Assembly: GCA_943327315.2 (NCBI GenBank)
Contig: CALPWQ020000016.1
Location: forward strand, 1-35,882
Direction: 5' to 3'
DNA from: Chitinophaga pinensis
GTDB lineage: Bacteria > Bacteroidota > Bacteroidia > Flavobacteriales_D > Crocinitomicaceae
DNA length: 35,882 nucleotides
The notes under the pieces were generated by a model. That model had not been told where the DNA came from and did not search any database. It saw only the letters and a list, made by a program, of their open reading frames with translations. The translations under genes and the position numbers were made by a program. Numbering within the stretch: position 1 is the stretch's first letter; each line of letters starts with the position of its first letter. Positions 1-8,081 of this stretch are shown in pieces.

Positions 1-7
1 GATTAAC

Positions 8-79
8 TGACCCCATCGGGGTCAAACCTTTGTAACCATAAGCCCTCCCGAAAGACCGATGACCCCATCGGGGTCAAAC
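8..79. repeat. Two copies of a palindromic 20-bp repeat
   Basis: The 20-base sequence TGACCCCATCGGGGTCAAAC occurs at 8-27 and again at 60-79. Each copy begins with 7-bp inverted arms around an ATC centre (8-24 and 60-76). The copies are 52 bp apart start to start. There is no T-tract after either, so they are not standard terminators. They could be dispersed intergenic repeats or binding sites; the window does not decide. Confidence 0.8.
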
Positions 80-193
80 AGTTTAAATACTAAATCACAT
101 AAAATAGAAACCACCCCCTTACTTTAAAACCACTTCATAAAACCAATGATTTCAATGGTTTCAAGAAGAATAGTAAATTTTTATCGGACAACA

Positions 194-261
194 GTAATTC
201 GTAATTCGTAATTCGTAATTCGTAATTCGTAATTCGTAATTCGTAATTCGTAATTCGTAAC
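194..261. repeat. Heptanucleotide tandem array (GTAATTC)
   Basis: Nine consecutive perfect GTAATTC units run from 194 to 256, followed by a partial GTAAC. The array lies in non-coding DNA about 190 bp before the first gene. A related array with units GTAACTC and GTAATTA lies at 16019-16072. Heptamer short tandem repeats of this kind are known from other bacteria such as filamentous cyanobacteria; no function is evident here. Confidence 0.95.
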
Positions 262-453
262 TATATTTTTTTAACTCTTCTTGATTCAAATCACCCCCTG
301 TTTGCGTAGAACTACTTAGGGGCTACTGAGCGCTTGCACTGAAATTGATGTGCTTCGACCTTTAAATACTTTCATGGCCGTTGGAATGTGTGAACCTTTG
401 TTTCGTCGAAAGACATAAAACATTTAAAAACGAAACACACAACACACACAATT
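262..453 (+). other. Non-coding leader region, possibly structured
   Basis: No convincing ORF is seen. A nested hairpin is possible, with CCCCT at 295-299 pairing with AGGGG at 318-322 around an inner GTAG/CTAC at 306-315. A GCAC/GTGC pair lies at 336-353. The element AACCTTTG at 393-400 resembles a Bacteroidota -7 box (TAnnTTTG) with its first base wrong. The last 30 bases are A/C-rich, as often seen before Bacteroidota start codons. Confidence 0.35.
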
Positions 454-1113
454 ATGAAAACAAAACAATTCATTTTCGCTGCAGGTCTTTTTACAGTAAC
501 GTTTCTGTTTGCGGCCTTTTCCTCATCTGCTCAGATCACTCAGGATAAAATCCCTATGTCTGTGCAAATGGTTCATTCAAACCCTTCTTGCTATGGAAGC
601 AATGATGGCGTCATCAACATTGACATCACGGGCGGATTCCCTCCATACTTCGTAAATGGACTCGAAATCGTTGGGGCCTCCTTCCAAGTGACAAACCTCG
701 TAGGTGGGCAGTACAGTTTTTACATCACTGACACTTTACTGACAAATTCAACTGTAGAGGTCGTGTTGGTCTCTCCGTTTCAACTAGAAATGGATGCAAC
801 CATAACCGATGTTAGCACCTATGGAGGCAACAATGGTGAAATTGATTTAACAGTAACTTATCCTGGAGTCATGTACAACTGGACAACACCTGATGGGTCC
901 GGACTGGTGCCAACTCAACAAGATCAAACTGGACTGATCGCTGGAGTATATGCAGTAACGGTTACGGATCCAAACGGATGCGAAACCAACAAACGATTTA
1001 TCGTTGGTCAAGCACCACAAGGAACAGCAGGATCAAATGGAGGTGGAATATTGCCTGGAATCAACCCAAACATCAACGGAGCAAACAACGCAAACGGAGG
1101 CTCTTCAAATTAA
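454..1113 (+). CDS. Secreted SprB-repeat protein lacking a T9SS sorting domain
   Basis: The product is 219 aa and has a signal peptide (residues 1-26, ending SSSAQ). Two SprB-like repeats follow, at about 44-108 (CYGSNDGVINIDITGG, then PPY) and 114-184 (GVYAVTVTDPNGC). SprB repeats are known from large gliding adhesins and other T9SS cargo. The C-terminus is a G/N-rich tail (about 188-219), not a sorting domain. The signal peptide and leader closely match those of the next gene (MKTK..FAAGL in both), so the two are a tandem duplication. Without a sorting domain the protein may stay periplasmic or act as a soluble partner. Function is unknown; the domain call is by pattern only. Confidence 0.8.
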   Translation: MKTKQFIFAAGLFTVTFLFAAFSSSAQITQDKIPMSVQMVHSNPSCYGSNDGVINIDITGGFPPYFVNGLEIVGASFQVTNLVGGQYSFYITDTLLTNSTVEVVLVSPFQLEMDATITDVSTYGGNNGEIDLTVTYPGVMYNWTTPDGSGLVPTQQDQTGLIAGVYAVTVTDPNGCETNKRFIVGQAPQGTAGSNGGGILPGINPNINGANNANGGSSN

Positions 1114-1191
1114 TACATCAACCACTTATACACATAGATTATCACAACGATTAATAAAAAATAGTAAACACACACATTTAAAAACAGTATT

Positions 1192-2052
1192 ATGAAAACA
1201 AAAAACATTTTATTCGCAGCAGGACTTCTTACCACAGCATTTCAAGCCAACGCACAGTTAACAACAGTAGTTGGATCATCAAAAAACCCATTAAAATTAG
1301 AAATTGACAAGAAGTCCCCGCTTTGTCACGGTGATCAAAATGGAAAAATATACATTTCTATTGGCGGAGGAAAAGGCCCATATACTGTGAACAATCAAAT
1401 TATTGATGGAAACATCTTTGAGATTGGGGCACTCAGCGCAGGAACATACACATTCAATATTGTCGATGATTCTGTTTCATTTGTCACAGCACAGGTAAAC
1501 CTAGTCGATGCGCCGGAATTGCAGGTATCTACTGTTGTGAACAACGTAAGCACCTTTCAAGGTACCGACGGAAGTATCAATCTAATTGTCAATGAAATCG
1601 ATCCCACTTATGTTTGGGAAAACATGAGCCCAATCGAAACGGTCAACTTCAGTATTACGAATGAAGATCAAACGGGGTTAGGTGCCGGATTCTATGCAGT
1701 AACCATAACAAATGCTTCTGGTTGTAGCACCTTCAGAAAATTTGAAATAAAAGAACCAAATGCACCTGTTATCGCGGTATTGGACAACCCATTTATCATA
1801 GGGGGTGATGGTTCTGCTGTATCAAGTAACATCAGTGTATATCCAAACCCGTCATCTGGTCACGTAACTTTAAGTGCCGACGCTACAGTTCGCAGCGTTA
1901 TGCTCATGAATGACCTTGGAATTGTGCTCAAGCAGCTTGACTTCAAGAACGAAGGGAAACTCGCTGGATTGGATTTGAATCCTGGCGTTTACACCCTTAT
2001 CTCCATCGACGAACATGGAAATCGCGCAACGGAGCGCATCGTTATCCAATAA
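1192..2052 (+). CDS. SprB-repeat protein with type A T9SS sorting domain
   Basis: The product is 286 aa. A signal peptide (about 1-21, ending ANAQ) is followed by two SprB-like repeats at about 44-108 and 113-188 (CHGDQNGKIYISIGGG; GFYAVTITNASGC). The C-terminal 70 residues form a type A T9SS sorting domain, with the VYPNPSSG motif near 216-223 and a GVYTL strand near the end. The protein should be exported by Sec, then carried across the outer membrane by the T9SS and processed. It is a paralogue of the gene 78 bp upstream and shares its A/C-rich leader, but gained or kept the sorting domain. A clear terminator follows. The ligand or role is unknown. Confidence 0.88.
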   Translation: MKTKNILFAAGLLTTAFQANAQLTTVVGSSKNPLKLEIDKKSPLCHGDQNGKIYISIGGGKGPYTVNNQIIDGNIFEIGALSAGTYTFNIVDDSVSFVTAQVNLVDAPELQVSTVVNNVSTFQGTDGSINLIVNEIDPTYVWENMSPIETVNFSITNEDQTGLGAGFYAVTITNASGCSTFRKFEIKEPNAPVIAVLDNPFIIGGDGSAVSSNISVYPNPSSGHVTLSADATVRSVMLMNDLGIVLKQLDFKNEGKLAGLDLNPGVYTLISIDEHGNRATERIVIQ

Positions 2053-2086
2053 ATACGTCATTTTTTTCAGACCCAGAATAAATGAG

Positions 2087-2120
2087 CCGGCGGGGATTCC
2101 CGTCGGTTTTTTGTTTTTTT
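2087..2120 (+). terminator. Rho-independent terminator after the SprB-repeat pair
   Basis: An 8-bp stem (2087-2094 with 2099-2106, one G:T pair) has a GATT loop and is followed by T-rich sequence to 2120. It ends the transcript of the upstream pair. It also shows that the ATG at 2082 is not a real start for the next gene. Confidence 0.88.
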
Positions 2121-2143
2121 AATGAATTTTTTCCATACTTTCG
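2111..2143 (+). promoter_or_regulatory. Putative Bacteroidota promoter for the T9SS cargo gene at 2169
   Basis: TACTTTCG at 2136-2143 matches TAnnTTTG except at one base. A TTG at 2111-2113 sits 22 bp upstream, within the spacing range reported for the group but not the optimum. The predicted transcription start, near 2149, precedes the ATG at 2169. Confidence 0.4.
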
Positions 2144-2168
2144 CAATCAAATAATTAAACCAAAAAAC

Positions 2169-2921
2169 ATGAAAAAACTTCTACTTGTTATTTCTATCGT
2201 TTCTGCAGCCATGAGTGCAAGCGCACAATCATGTACTCCAGGAGCAAATTACGCGGATTCAGTGTACGGTGTGTGGCCTGATACGGTTCAGAACTTCCCG
2301 TTTGCTACAGTGAATGTTGCATACTCGACAGACTTGAACTTCAAGGTGCCTGCAACAGTAACAGCTGAGTTAGATCCAACCGGAGGAACACTTATTGGAA
2401 CACCGATCCAAGGATTCGTTGTGGATAGCGTTGTTGGACTTCCGGCTGGTATGAACTTCGGATGTAACCTATCTGGATGTGCTTATGCTGGTGGTGCAAA
2501 CGGATGTGCAAACCTTTATGGTACGGCTACGGCTACTGGAACGTATCCAGTTGAGATTTTCATTACAGCAACTGTGTTGATTACCATCATCCCTGGATTC
2601 CCACCAACGCCACTTCCACAGTCTACTTCTTTCTCTGGATACCGCATTGTTGTAGGTCAAGCAGGAACAATCGATGCCATCTATGAGCCATTGAACCTTA
2701 AGCCAAACCCGGCTAGCGAAAATGTTACTCTTTACGGAATTACTTCAGACATGAACATCTCTTCAGTTGAGGTGACAAACATGGAAGGAAAAGTTGTTCG
2801 TACATTGAACATCGTTGGTTCTGCTTTGGAAATCAACTTGAATGGTTTAAATAACGGTGTTTACTTCGTTGTTGTAAACCACGCAGGTGGAAAAGAAACA
2901 ATCAAGTTCATCAAGAACTAA
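2169..2921 (+). CDS. Secreted protein with type A T9SS sorting domain
   Basis: Counted from the ATG at 2169 the product is 250 aa. The frame is open back to 2082, but that part lies inside a terminator, whereas 2169 begins a normal signal peptide (MKKLLLVISIVSAAMSASAQ). The middle (about 25-165) is rich in Thr, Gly and Val, with a segment GLPAGMNFGCNLSGC and a GTYPVEI strand that suggest an Ig-like/He_PIG-type fold. The C-terminal 75 residues are a type A sorting domain with LKPNPASE and a GVYFVVV strand. Cysteines cluster around CNLSGCAYAGGANGC. Surface protein or exoprotein of unknown function. Confidence 0.82.
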   Translation: MKKLLLVISIVSAAMSASAQSCTPGANYADSVYGVWPDTVQNFPFATVNVAYSTDLNFKVPATVTAELDPTGGTLIGTPIQGFVVDSVVGLPAGMNFGCNLSGCAYAGGANGCANLYGTATATGTYPVEIFITATVLITIIPGFPPTPLPQSTSFSGYRIVVGQAGTIDAIYEPLNLKPNPASENVTLYGITSDMNISSVEVTNMEGKVVRTLNIVGSALEINLNGLNNGVYFVVVNHAGGKETIKFIKN

Positions 2922-2940
2922 TTGATCACTAAGCGCATTG

Positions 2941-2968
2941 AAAGGCTCCCACATGGGGGCCTTTTTTT
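2941..2968 (+). terminator. Rho-independent terminator
   Basis: A 10-bp stem (2941-2950 with 2955-2964, one T:G pair) has an ACAT loop and is followed by a T-run. It ends the secreted-protein gene that stops at 2921. Confidence 0.9.
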
Positions 2969-3040
2969 ATGCCCAATATTTTCACTTACCCGTTCAAGTT
3001 AAACAGGAATAAAGAAGATGTGTTCAATAATTAACATTGA

Positions 3041-3071
3041 TTTGCATGTTGTTGAGCGAATAATATCTTTG
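3041..3071 (+). promoter_or_regulatory. Bacteroidota-type promoter for tryptophan dioxygenase
   Basis: TTTG at 3041-3044 and TATCTTTG at 3064-3071 are separated by 19 bp. They match the Bacteroidota sigma-A pattern TTTG/TAnnTTTG with the usual spacing. Transcription would start near 3077, just upstream of the ATG at 3090. Confidence 0.75.
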
Positions 3072-3089
3072 TGCTGTTAATTATTGAAC

Positions 3090-4046
3090 ATGGAAATAAC
3101 ACCTGAGATCAAACAACGCTTAGAGCTGCTGAACGAAAAGTACACCGCGCTGGGTCAAGACTTATTGTCCTACCTCGACGGCTTGTTGTATGCCGACACA
3201 GTAAAGTACTGGGACTACATCGAATTGGACACCCTGCTTAGCCTTCAAAAACCAAGGACGAACATACCTGACGAGCGCATCTTTATCATTTACCATCAAA
3301 TCACAGAGCTTTATTTCAAAATGGCTTTGCAAGAATTTGAACAGCTCGCAGATCACCCAGCCATCGATGCGGGGTTCTTTGTGGAACGCGTAGAGCGAAT
3401 CAACCGCTACTTCGATGCATTGATTACCAGTTTTGATGTAATGTCAAAAGGCATGGACCACAAGCAGTTTTTGCAGTTTCGAATGTCTCTTTTGCCCGCA
3501 AGTGGATTTCAATCGGCGCAATACCGATTCATTGAAATGTGCAGCACGGAGTTTCTTCACCTCGTCAATAAGGATGTTCGCCATCAATTCACGAATGAGT
3601 CAAGCATTGAATCGATGTATGAATTCATTTATTGGAAAGCTGGCGCAACGGAATTGAGCACTGGGAAAAAAACATTGACCTTGGTACAGTTTGAGGAACG
3701 CTATCAAGAGGAGTTCATTAAACATGGGGAAGCGTGCAGAAGCCGCAACTTATGGCAGGTTTACAAACGATTGACTGCTGAAGAACAACTGTCTGAAAAG
3801 GTCATCAGCACACTACGTCACAACGACACCAATGTGAATGTGAATTGGCCTTTGGCGCATTACAAGTCTGCCGTTCGCTACTTAAACCGTGATGCCGATG
3901 ATGATATCGCCGCGACGGGTGGAACCAATTGGCAAAAGTACTTGCCTCCAAGATTCCAAAAACGCATTTTCTATCCAGCATTGTGGACCGAACAAGAACA
4001 AGAAGAGTGGGGAAAGGCGTGGGTTAATGATGTGCTTAAATCTTAG
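3090..4046 (+). CDS. kynA: Tryptophan 2,3-dioxygenase family protein
   Basis: The 318-aa product matches heme-dependent tryptophan 2,3-dioxygenase, which opens the indole ring of L-Trp to N-formylkynurenine in the cytosol. Visible family motifs are the distal His in IIYHQITELYFK (H69), the substrate-binding Arg in FRMSLLPASGFQSAQYR (R131), a likely heme-ligand His near 257 (WPLAHYKS), and TGGTNWQKYLPP in place of the TGGSSG-type loop of classical enzymes. The ATG at 3090 is preferred to an in-frame TTG at 3084 because of the promoter just upstream. The gene stands alone: no other kynurenine-pathway gene is in the window. It overlaps the convergent HAD gene by 11 bp. Confidence 0.9.
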   Translation: MEITPEIKQRLELLNEKYTALGQDLLSYLDGLLYADTVKYWDYIELDTLLSLQKPRTNIPDERIFIIYHQITELYFKMALQEFEQLADHPAIDAGFFVERVERINRYFDALITSFDVMSKGMDHKQFLQFRMSLLPASGFQSAQYRFIEMCSTEFLHLVNKDVRHQFTNESSIESMYEFIYWKAGATELSTGKKTLTLVQFEERYQEEFIKHGEACRSRNLWQVYKRLTAEEQLSEKVISTLRHNDTNVNVNWPLAHYKSAVRYLNRDADDDIAATGGTNWQKYLPPRFQKRIFYPALWTEQEQEEWGKAWVNDVLKS

Positions 4047-4707
4047 TTTTTAAGTCAGACAACAATTCCGTCATGGAGTCGTACATGTAATCTGCCGCCA
4101 CCAATCGCGGATCTGGGTGGGTTGTTTTTTCTGGAATACACGCCACTTTCATGCGGGCAGACTTGCCAGAAACAACACCATTAAACGAGTCTTCTACCAC
4201 CAAACATTGTGTGGCTGGAACGTTTAACCGTCTCGCGGCAGTCAAATAAACGGCTGGATGTGGCTTGCCAAATTCTTCGTGCTCAGCAGATACGCACACC
4301 TCAAAGTACTTTTTGATCTCTAGCGCTTGAAGTACCGTTGAAATAAGAATTTCGTAGGAAGAAGTTGCTAATCCTACTTGCACTTTTTTTTCTTGAAGGA
4401 AGCGTAATGTTTCAAGTACTCCAGGCAAGGGGGCCGCATTTTCTTTGATCAATTCCACCATGCGGAGGACAATTTGTGCTTCCACCTCTTGGGGCGTTAC
4501 TCCAATCCATCCTTCGTGTGCGTGCCAAAACACCACGACCTCATCCAGTCGCAGTCCAACAGTTTTTTGAAAGTCTTGCTTGGTTAGTTGTGAGCCGACG
4601 GCATGAAAAACCTCTTCCATGGCAATTTTCCAAAGCGGTTCAGAGTCGATAAGTACTCCATCCATGTCAAAAATAACGGCATTAAAAGGAGCTATGTCAT
4701 TCATCAT
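4036..4707 (-). CDS. HAD-superfamily sugar-phosphatase-like hydrolase (HxpB/YniC-like)
   Basis: This is a cytosolic HAD phosphatase of about 223 aa. Motif I is FDMDGVLIDSEP (D14 nucleophile, D16 acid/base), motif II the Ser in GLATSS, motif III the Lys in GKPHP, and motif IV VVEDSFNGV. The cap region (TVGLRLDEVV, then PLPGVLETL) and KPHPAVYL resemble E. coli HxpB/YniC, which removes phosphate from 2-deoxyglucose 6-phosphate and hexitol phosphates, so a similar small sugar-phosphate substrate is likely. A longer form starting at 4740 would overlap the upstream CNNM gene by 14 bp. I prefer the Met at 4707, just before the conserved strand. It is probably the last gene of the purQ-purD-CNNM transcription unit. 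Confidence 0.85.
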   Translation of the reverse strand: MMNDIAPFNAVIFDMDGVLIDSEPLWKIAMEEVFHAVGSQLTKQDFQKTVGLRLDEVVVFWHAHEGWIGVTPQEVEAQIVLRMVELIKENAAPLPGVLETLRFLQEKKVQVGLATSSYEILISTVLQALEIKKYFEVCVSAEHEEFGKPHPAVYLTAARRLNVPATQCLVVEDSFNGVVSGKSARMKVACIPEKTTHPDPRLVAADYMYDSMTELLSDLKTKI

Positions 4708-4726
4708 CCAAGATGTATTTCGGCAA

Positions 4727-5989
4727 TTATTTATTGACATGAATACGAACCACCTCGATCCTTCGGTCGCTCACTTGTTCAATAATGAACGTGTGATCTT
4801 CAAGCACAACCGTTTCACCCACCTCAGGAATACTTTCTAACTCATTTAAAATCAATCCGCCCAATGTTTCATACGATTCTGATTCCGGAAGTTCAAGGTC
4901 ATACTCCTCATTGAGGTAATCGATGTCGGCGCGTGCCGAAAAACGGTATTCATGCGCACTGATTTTTTCTTCCAACCAATCTTCCTTGTCGTGTTCATCC
5001 TCAATTTCACCAAAAATTTCTTCGATGACATCCTCAATGGTAATGATCCCCGCGGTCCCTCCATATTCATCTACAACAACCGAAATGTTTGCAGACTTCT
5101 TGGTGAACATTTCCAACAACTCTTTTCCAGGCAAGGCCGATGGCACAAAAGATATCGGAATGAGAATCTGTCGAATGAGAGTTGGCTGTTTGAACATTTC
5201 AAACGAATGCACATAGCCAATGATGTTGTCAATCGTATCTCGGTAAATAATTATTTTCGACAGGCCTTTTTCTATAAACAAATTACGCAAGTTGTTGACG
5301 TCGTCATTCACTTCAAGTGCAATAATCTCTGTACGTGGAATCATGCAATCACGCGCTTTGATGTTGGAGAAGTCGAGTGCATTTTGAAGAATTTGCATTT
5401 CATTTCCAAAGTCCTCTTCTTCATCAATGCGCTCAGAAAGTTCTTGCACATAGTTTTCCAGGTCTATTTTAGAAAAGACCTTCACATTCTTGGACCGATC
5501 CACGCGCAAGAGTGCAAGCACAGCAGAGCTCAAAAGCATCACCACCTGTGTGGGAATAAACAAGAGCACATAAATCAAAAACATAGGAAAGGTGAACAGG
5601 CGCAAGAATCGATTTGGATTCAACTGCACAACGGCCTTTGGAAGAAACTCCGCGGTAATTAGAACAAGCAATGTGGACAATGTTGTTTGAAGAAGCAACA
5701 CCACCCCTTCGCGATGTATTCCCCACGAATGAATAATCGGTTCGAGGAGTGCAGCGCAATACATCCCAAAAAGCACAATCGCAATGTTGTTCCCTAGCAG
5801 AAGAAAAGCAATAAATGTCGATTCGCGTTTATAGAAAATATCAATTGTCTTTCCAAACAGGGTTCCTTTGTTGCGTTCAAGTGCTACTTTGAGTCGATTG
5901 GAGGCAAGGAAAGCAATCTCCATTCCGGAGAAGAATGCCGAAAAAAGGAGTGAGATTAGTATTACAACGACCGATATGGAAGGGTCCAT
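4727..5989 (-). CDS. CNNM/CBS/CorC-domain membrane transporter (hemolysin family)
   Basis: The product is 420 aa. The N-terminal DUF21/CNNM membrane domain (about 1-150) has three to four hydrophobic segments and the motif SAFFSGMEIAFLASNR. A CBS pair follows (about 200-320; CMIPRTEI, VVDEYGGTAGIITIEDVIEEIFGEI), then a C-terminal CorC_HlyC domain (about 340-415). The family is implicated in Mg2+/Co2+ or other divalent-cation efflux across the inner membrane. The gliding protein GldE has the same architecture, but the linker sequence (FSKIDLENYV) looks more like the general hemolysin-family paralogue and no gldD lies nearby, so GldE is not claimed. The gene starts 38 bp after purD. Confidence 0.88.
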   Translation of the reverse strand: MDPSISVVVILISLLFSAFFSGMEIAFLASNRLKVALERNKGTLFGKTIDIFYKRESTFIAFLLLGNNIAIVLFGMYCAALLEPIIHSWGIHREGVVLLLQTTLSTLLVLITAEFLPKAVVQLNPNRFLRLFTFPMFLIYVLLFIPTQVVMLLSSAVLALLRVDRSKNVKVFSKIDLENYVQELSERIDEEEDFGNEMQILQNALDFSNIKARDCMIPRTEIIALEVNDDVNNLRNLFIEKGLSKIIIYRDTIDNIIGYVHSFEMFKQPTLIRQILIPISFVPSALPGKELLEMFTKKSANISVVVDEYGGTAGIITIEDVIEEIFGEIEDEHDKEDWLEEKISAHEYRFSARADIDYLNEEYDLELPESESYETLGGLILNELESIPEVGETVVLEDHTFIIEQVSDRRIEVVRIHVNK

Positions 5990-6027
5990 TTACGAGATTT
6001 CTTTACGCAATATATAAAAAAGAAGCC

Positions 6028-7302
6028 TTACAAGACATCAAAACCTATGTCTTTGCGGAAAAATGCTCCTTCAAATTCAATGTTCTCCAACGCTGCATAC
6101 GAGCGTTTCAAGGCAACTTCTAAGTTTTTTCCATAGGAGGTTACAGCAATAACGCGCCCCCCGGCTGTGCGCACAGCTGGACCATCAGCCACTGTGCCAG
6201 CATGAAACACCAAGCTATCGGTAGGGGCATTCAAGCCATAAATCGTTTTCCCTTTTTCGTACGCTTCGGGGTATCCACCAGAAACCATCATTACGGTTGC
6301 TGCGCATTTTTCAGAAAACTGTATGTCTCGTTCAGACAGCGTTCCAGTCGCTACGCCTTCAAACAAATCCAACAAGTCAGAGCGGAGACGTGGAATAACC
6401 ACTTCGGATTCTGGGTCGCCCATTCGGCAGTTGTATTCAATCACATAAGGTTCACCTTTGACGTTAATCAAGCCAAAGAAAATAAATCCTTTGTAGGGAA
6501 TCTTGTCATTTCTCAATCCTTTGACTGTAGGTATGATGATTTGATTTTGAATCTTGTCCAAGAATGTTGGATCGGCAAATGGCACGGGTGAAATAGCGCC
6601 CATTCCTCCTGTATTCAAGCCGGTATCGCCTTCCCCTATTCTTTTGTAGTCTTTGGCTTCAGGTAAAATTTTAAAAGAATCTCCGTCTGTAATCACAAAA
6701 ACCGAAAGTTCGTTTCCTTTCAAGAATTGTTCAATCACAACGCGTGTGCTTGCTGCCCCAAATTTTGCGTCTGCAAGCATCAGTTTCAGCTCGGTTTTTG
6801 CTTCCTTTAAATCCTCTAAAATCAACACGCCTTTTCCAGCAGCTAATCCATCCGCTTTCAATACATACGGTGGTTTCATCGCTTCCAGGAACGCATAGCC
6901 TTGCTCAAGTGTTTCCTTGGTAAACGTAGCATATTTGGCTGTGGGAATGTTGTGGCGCGCCATGAATTGTTTTGCAAAATCTTTGCTTCCTTCAAGTTGC
7001 GCGGCGATCTTTCCTGGACCAATTACAGGCACGTTTCTCAATACGTCATCTGCCAAGAAAAAGTCATGAATCCCATTTACCAAAGGTTCTTCAGGACCTA
7101 CAACCACCATGTTGATGCGTTCCTTGATGACAAATTCACGGATGGCCGAAAAGTCATTCACATCGATGGGAACATTTTGGCCGTGTTGACGTGTCCCGGC
7201 ATTTCCTGGGGCAATAAACAATTCTTCGAGTAAAGAACTTTGAGCAATTTTCCAAGCGAAAGCATGTTCTCTCCCGCCATTTCCTAGTAATAAAACCCTC
7301 AT
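6028..7302 (-). CDS. purD: Phosphoribosylamine-glycine ligase (GAR synthetase)
   Basis: The 424-aa length is normal for PurD, which joins phosphoribosylamine to glycine using ATP in the second step of purine synthesis. The N-terminal domain begins MRVLLLGNGGREHAFAWKI and carries VVGPEEPLVNGI. The ATP-grasp domain shows VLKADGLAAGKGV, NTGGMGAISP and the metal-binding segment EYNCRMGDPE. The C-terminal domain has VMMVSGGYPEAY. The gene starts 10 bp after purQ, so the two are co-transcribed. Confidence 0.97.
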   Translation of the reverse strand: MRVLLLGNGGREHAFAWKIAQSSLLEELFIAPGNAGTRQHGQNVPIDVNDFSAIREFVIKERINMVVVGPEEPLVNGIHDFFLADDVLRNVPVIGPGKIAAQLEGSKDFAKQFMARHNIPTAKYATFTKETLEQGYAFLEAMKPPYVLKADGLAAGKGVLILEDLKEAKTELKLMLADAKFGAASTRVVIEQFLKGNELSVFVITDGDSFKILPEAKDYKRIGEGDTGLNTGGMGAISPVPFADPTFLDKIQNQIIIPTVKGLRNDKIPYKGFIFFGLINVKGEPYVIEYNCRMGDPESEVVIPRLRSDLLDLFEGVATGTLSERDIQFSEKCAATVMMVSGGYPEAYEKGKTIYGLNAPTDSLVFHAGTVADGPAVRTAGGRVIAVTSYGKNLEVALKRSYAALENIEFEGAFFRKDIGFDVL

Positions 7303-7312
7303 TTAGGTATGA

Positions 7313-7999
7313 TTAGCAATGTTTTAGTAGTGAATCAAACAGTGCGCGGCCATCTTCATTGGCAAGGAAACGATCTGCAGCGCGTTCTGGATGAGGCATC
7401 ATTCCGAAGACATTCTTCGATTTATTGGTGATTCCAGCAATGTTCATCAATGCCCCATTTGGGTTGTTGGTGTCGTTCACCTCCGCATTCTCGTTGCAAT
7501 ATTTAAATAAAATCTGATCGTTGTCTATAATTGATCGCATCGTTTCTTCGGCAGCATAAAAGCGTCCTTCACCATGTGCAATTGGAATTTGATATGCTCT
7601 ATCTGTCGAAAGGCCTTTTGTGATCGCTGACGTTGTTGACACGGGCTTTAAAAACACATTTTTACAGATAAACTGTTGATTTGAGTTGTGTAAAAGGGCG
7701 CCTTCAAGCAATCCGGATTCAGTAAGAATTTGAAAACCGTTGCATACACCGAGGACATATCCCCCTTTGTTGGCGTGTGTAACCACCTCATTCATGATGG
7801 GTGAAAAGCGGGCAATTGCTCCCGAACGCAGGTAGTCTCCATACGAGAATCCACCTGGAAGCACCACGAAATCCACACCTTTCAAGTCGGTATCTTTGTG
7901 CCAAAGACGCTCAACTTTTTGTCCCATGATGTCTTGAAGGACATACACCATGTCTTCATCACAGTTCGAACCGGGGAAGGTAACAACACCAAATTTCAT
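7313..7999 (-). CDS. purQ: Phosphoribosylformylglycinamidine synthase, glutaminase subunit
   Basis: Counted from the Met at 7999 the product is 228 aa and begins MKFGVVTFPGSNCDED, the standard PurQ N-terminus. The frame is open 17 codons further upstream, but that extension is not PurQ-like and overlaps a promoter-like -7 box. It is a class I glutamine amidotransferase that supplies ammonia for FGAM synthesis. The nucleophile is C86 in GVCNGFQIL and the triad is completed by H203 and E205 in MPHPERA. A separate PurQ implies the three-part PurS/PurL/PurQ enzyme, whose other subunits are not in the window. It is followed closely by purD. Confidence 0.95.
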   Translation of the reverse strand: MKFGVVTFPGSNCDEDMVYVLQDIMGQKVERLWHKDTDLKGVDFVVLPGGFSYGDYLRSGAIARFSPIMNEVVTHANKGGYVLGVCNGFQILTESGLLEGALLHNSNQQFICKNVFLKPVSTTSAITKGLSTDRAYQIPIAHGEGRFYAAEETMRSIIDNDQILFKYCNENAEVNDTNNPNGALMNIAGITNKSKNVFGMMPHPERAADRFLANEDGRALFDSLLKHC

Positions 8000-8047
8000 C
8001 CGATTATGCAAGTTTACAGTGGAAACGAACAGCCGTCCACTTGTATG

Positions 8048-8055
8048 CAAAACTA
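8048..8055 (-). promoter_or_regulatory. Candidate -7 element for purQ
   Basis: On the minus strand these bases read TAGTTTTG, an exact TAnnTTTG match. No good TTG is seen at the expected upstream distance. Transcription would start near 8041, giving a leader of about 40 nt to the start at 7999. Confidence 0.35.
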
Positions 8056-8081
8056 CATAAATTGCGTGGGACAGAGGCCAG

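Noticed and set aside
194..261. CRISPR-like array
   Set aside because: Units are 7 bp with no spacers and no cas genes; it is a simple tandem repeat.
2082..2168. Extended N-terminus of the T9SS cargo gene
   Set aside because: The first 29 codons of the open frame lie in a terminator hairpin and T-tract; a normal signal peptide begins at 2169.
4952..5662. Plus-strand ORF of 236 codons
   Set aside because: It lies wholly antisense to the CNNM/CBS gene, whose domains are clear; the translation matches no family and no promoter precedes it.
4727..5989. Naming the CNNM/CBS protein GldE
   Set aside because: The architecture fits, but the linker sequence resembles the general hemolysin-family paralogue and no gldD is adjacent.
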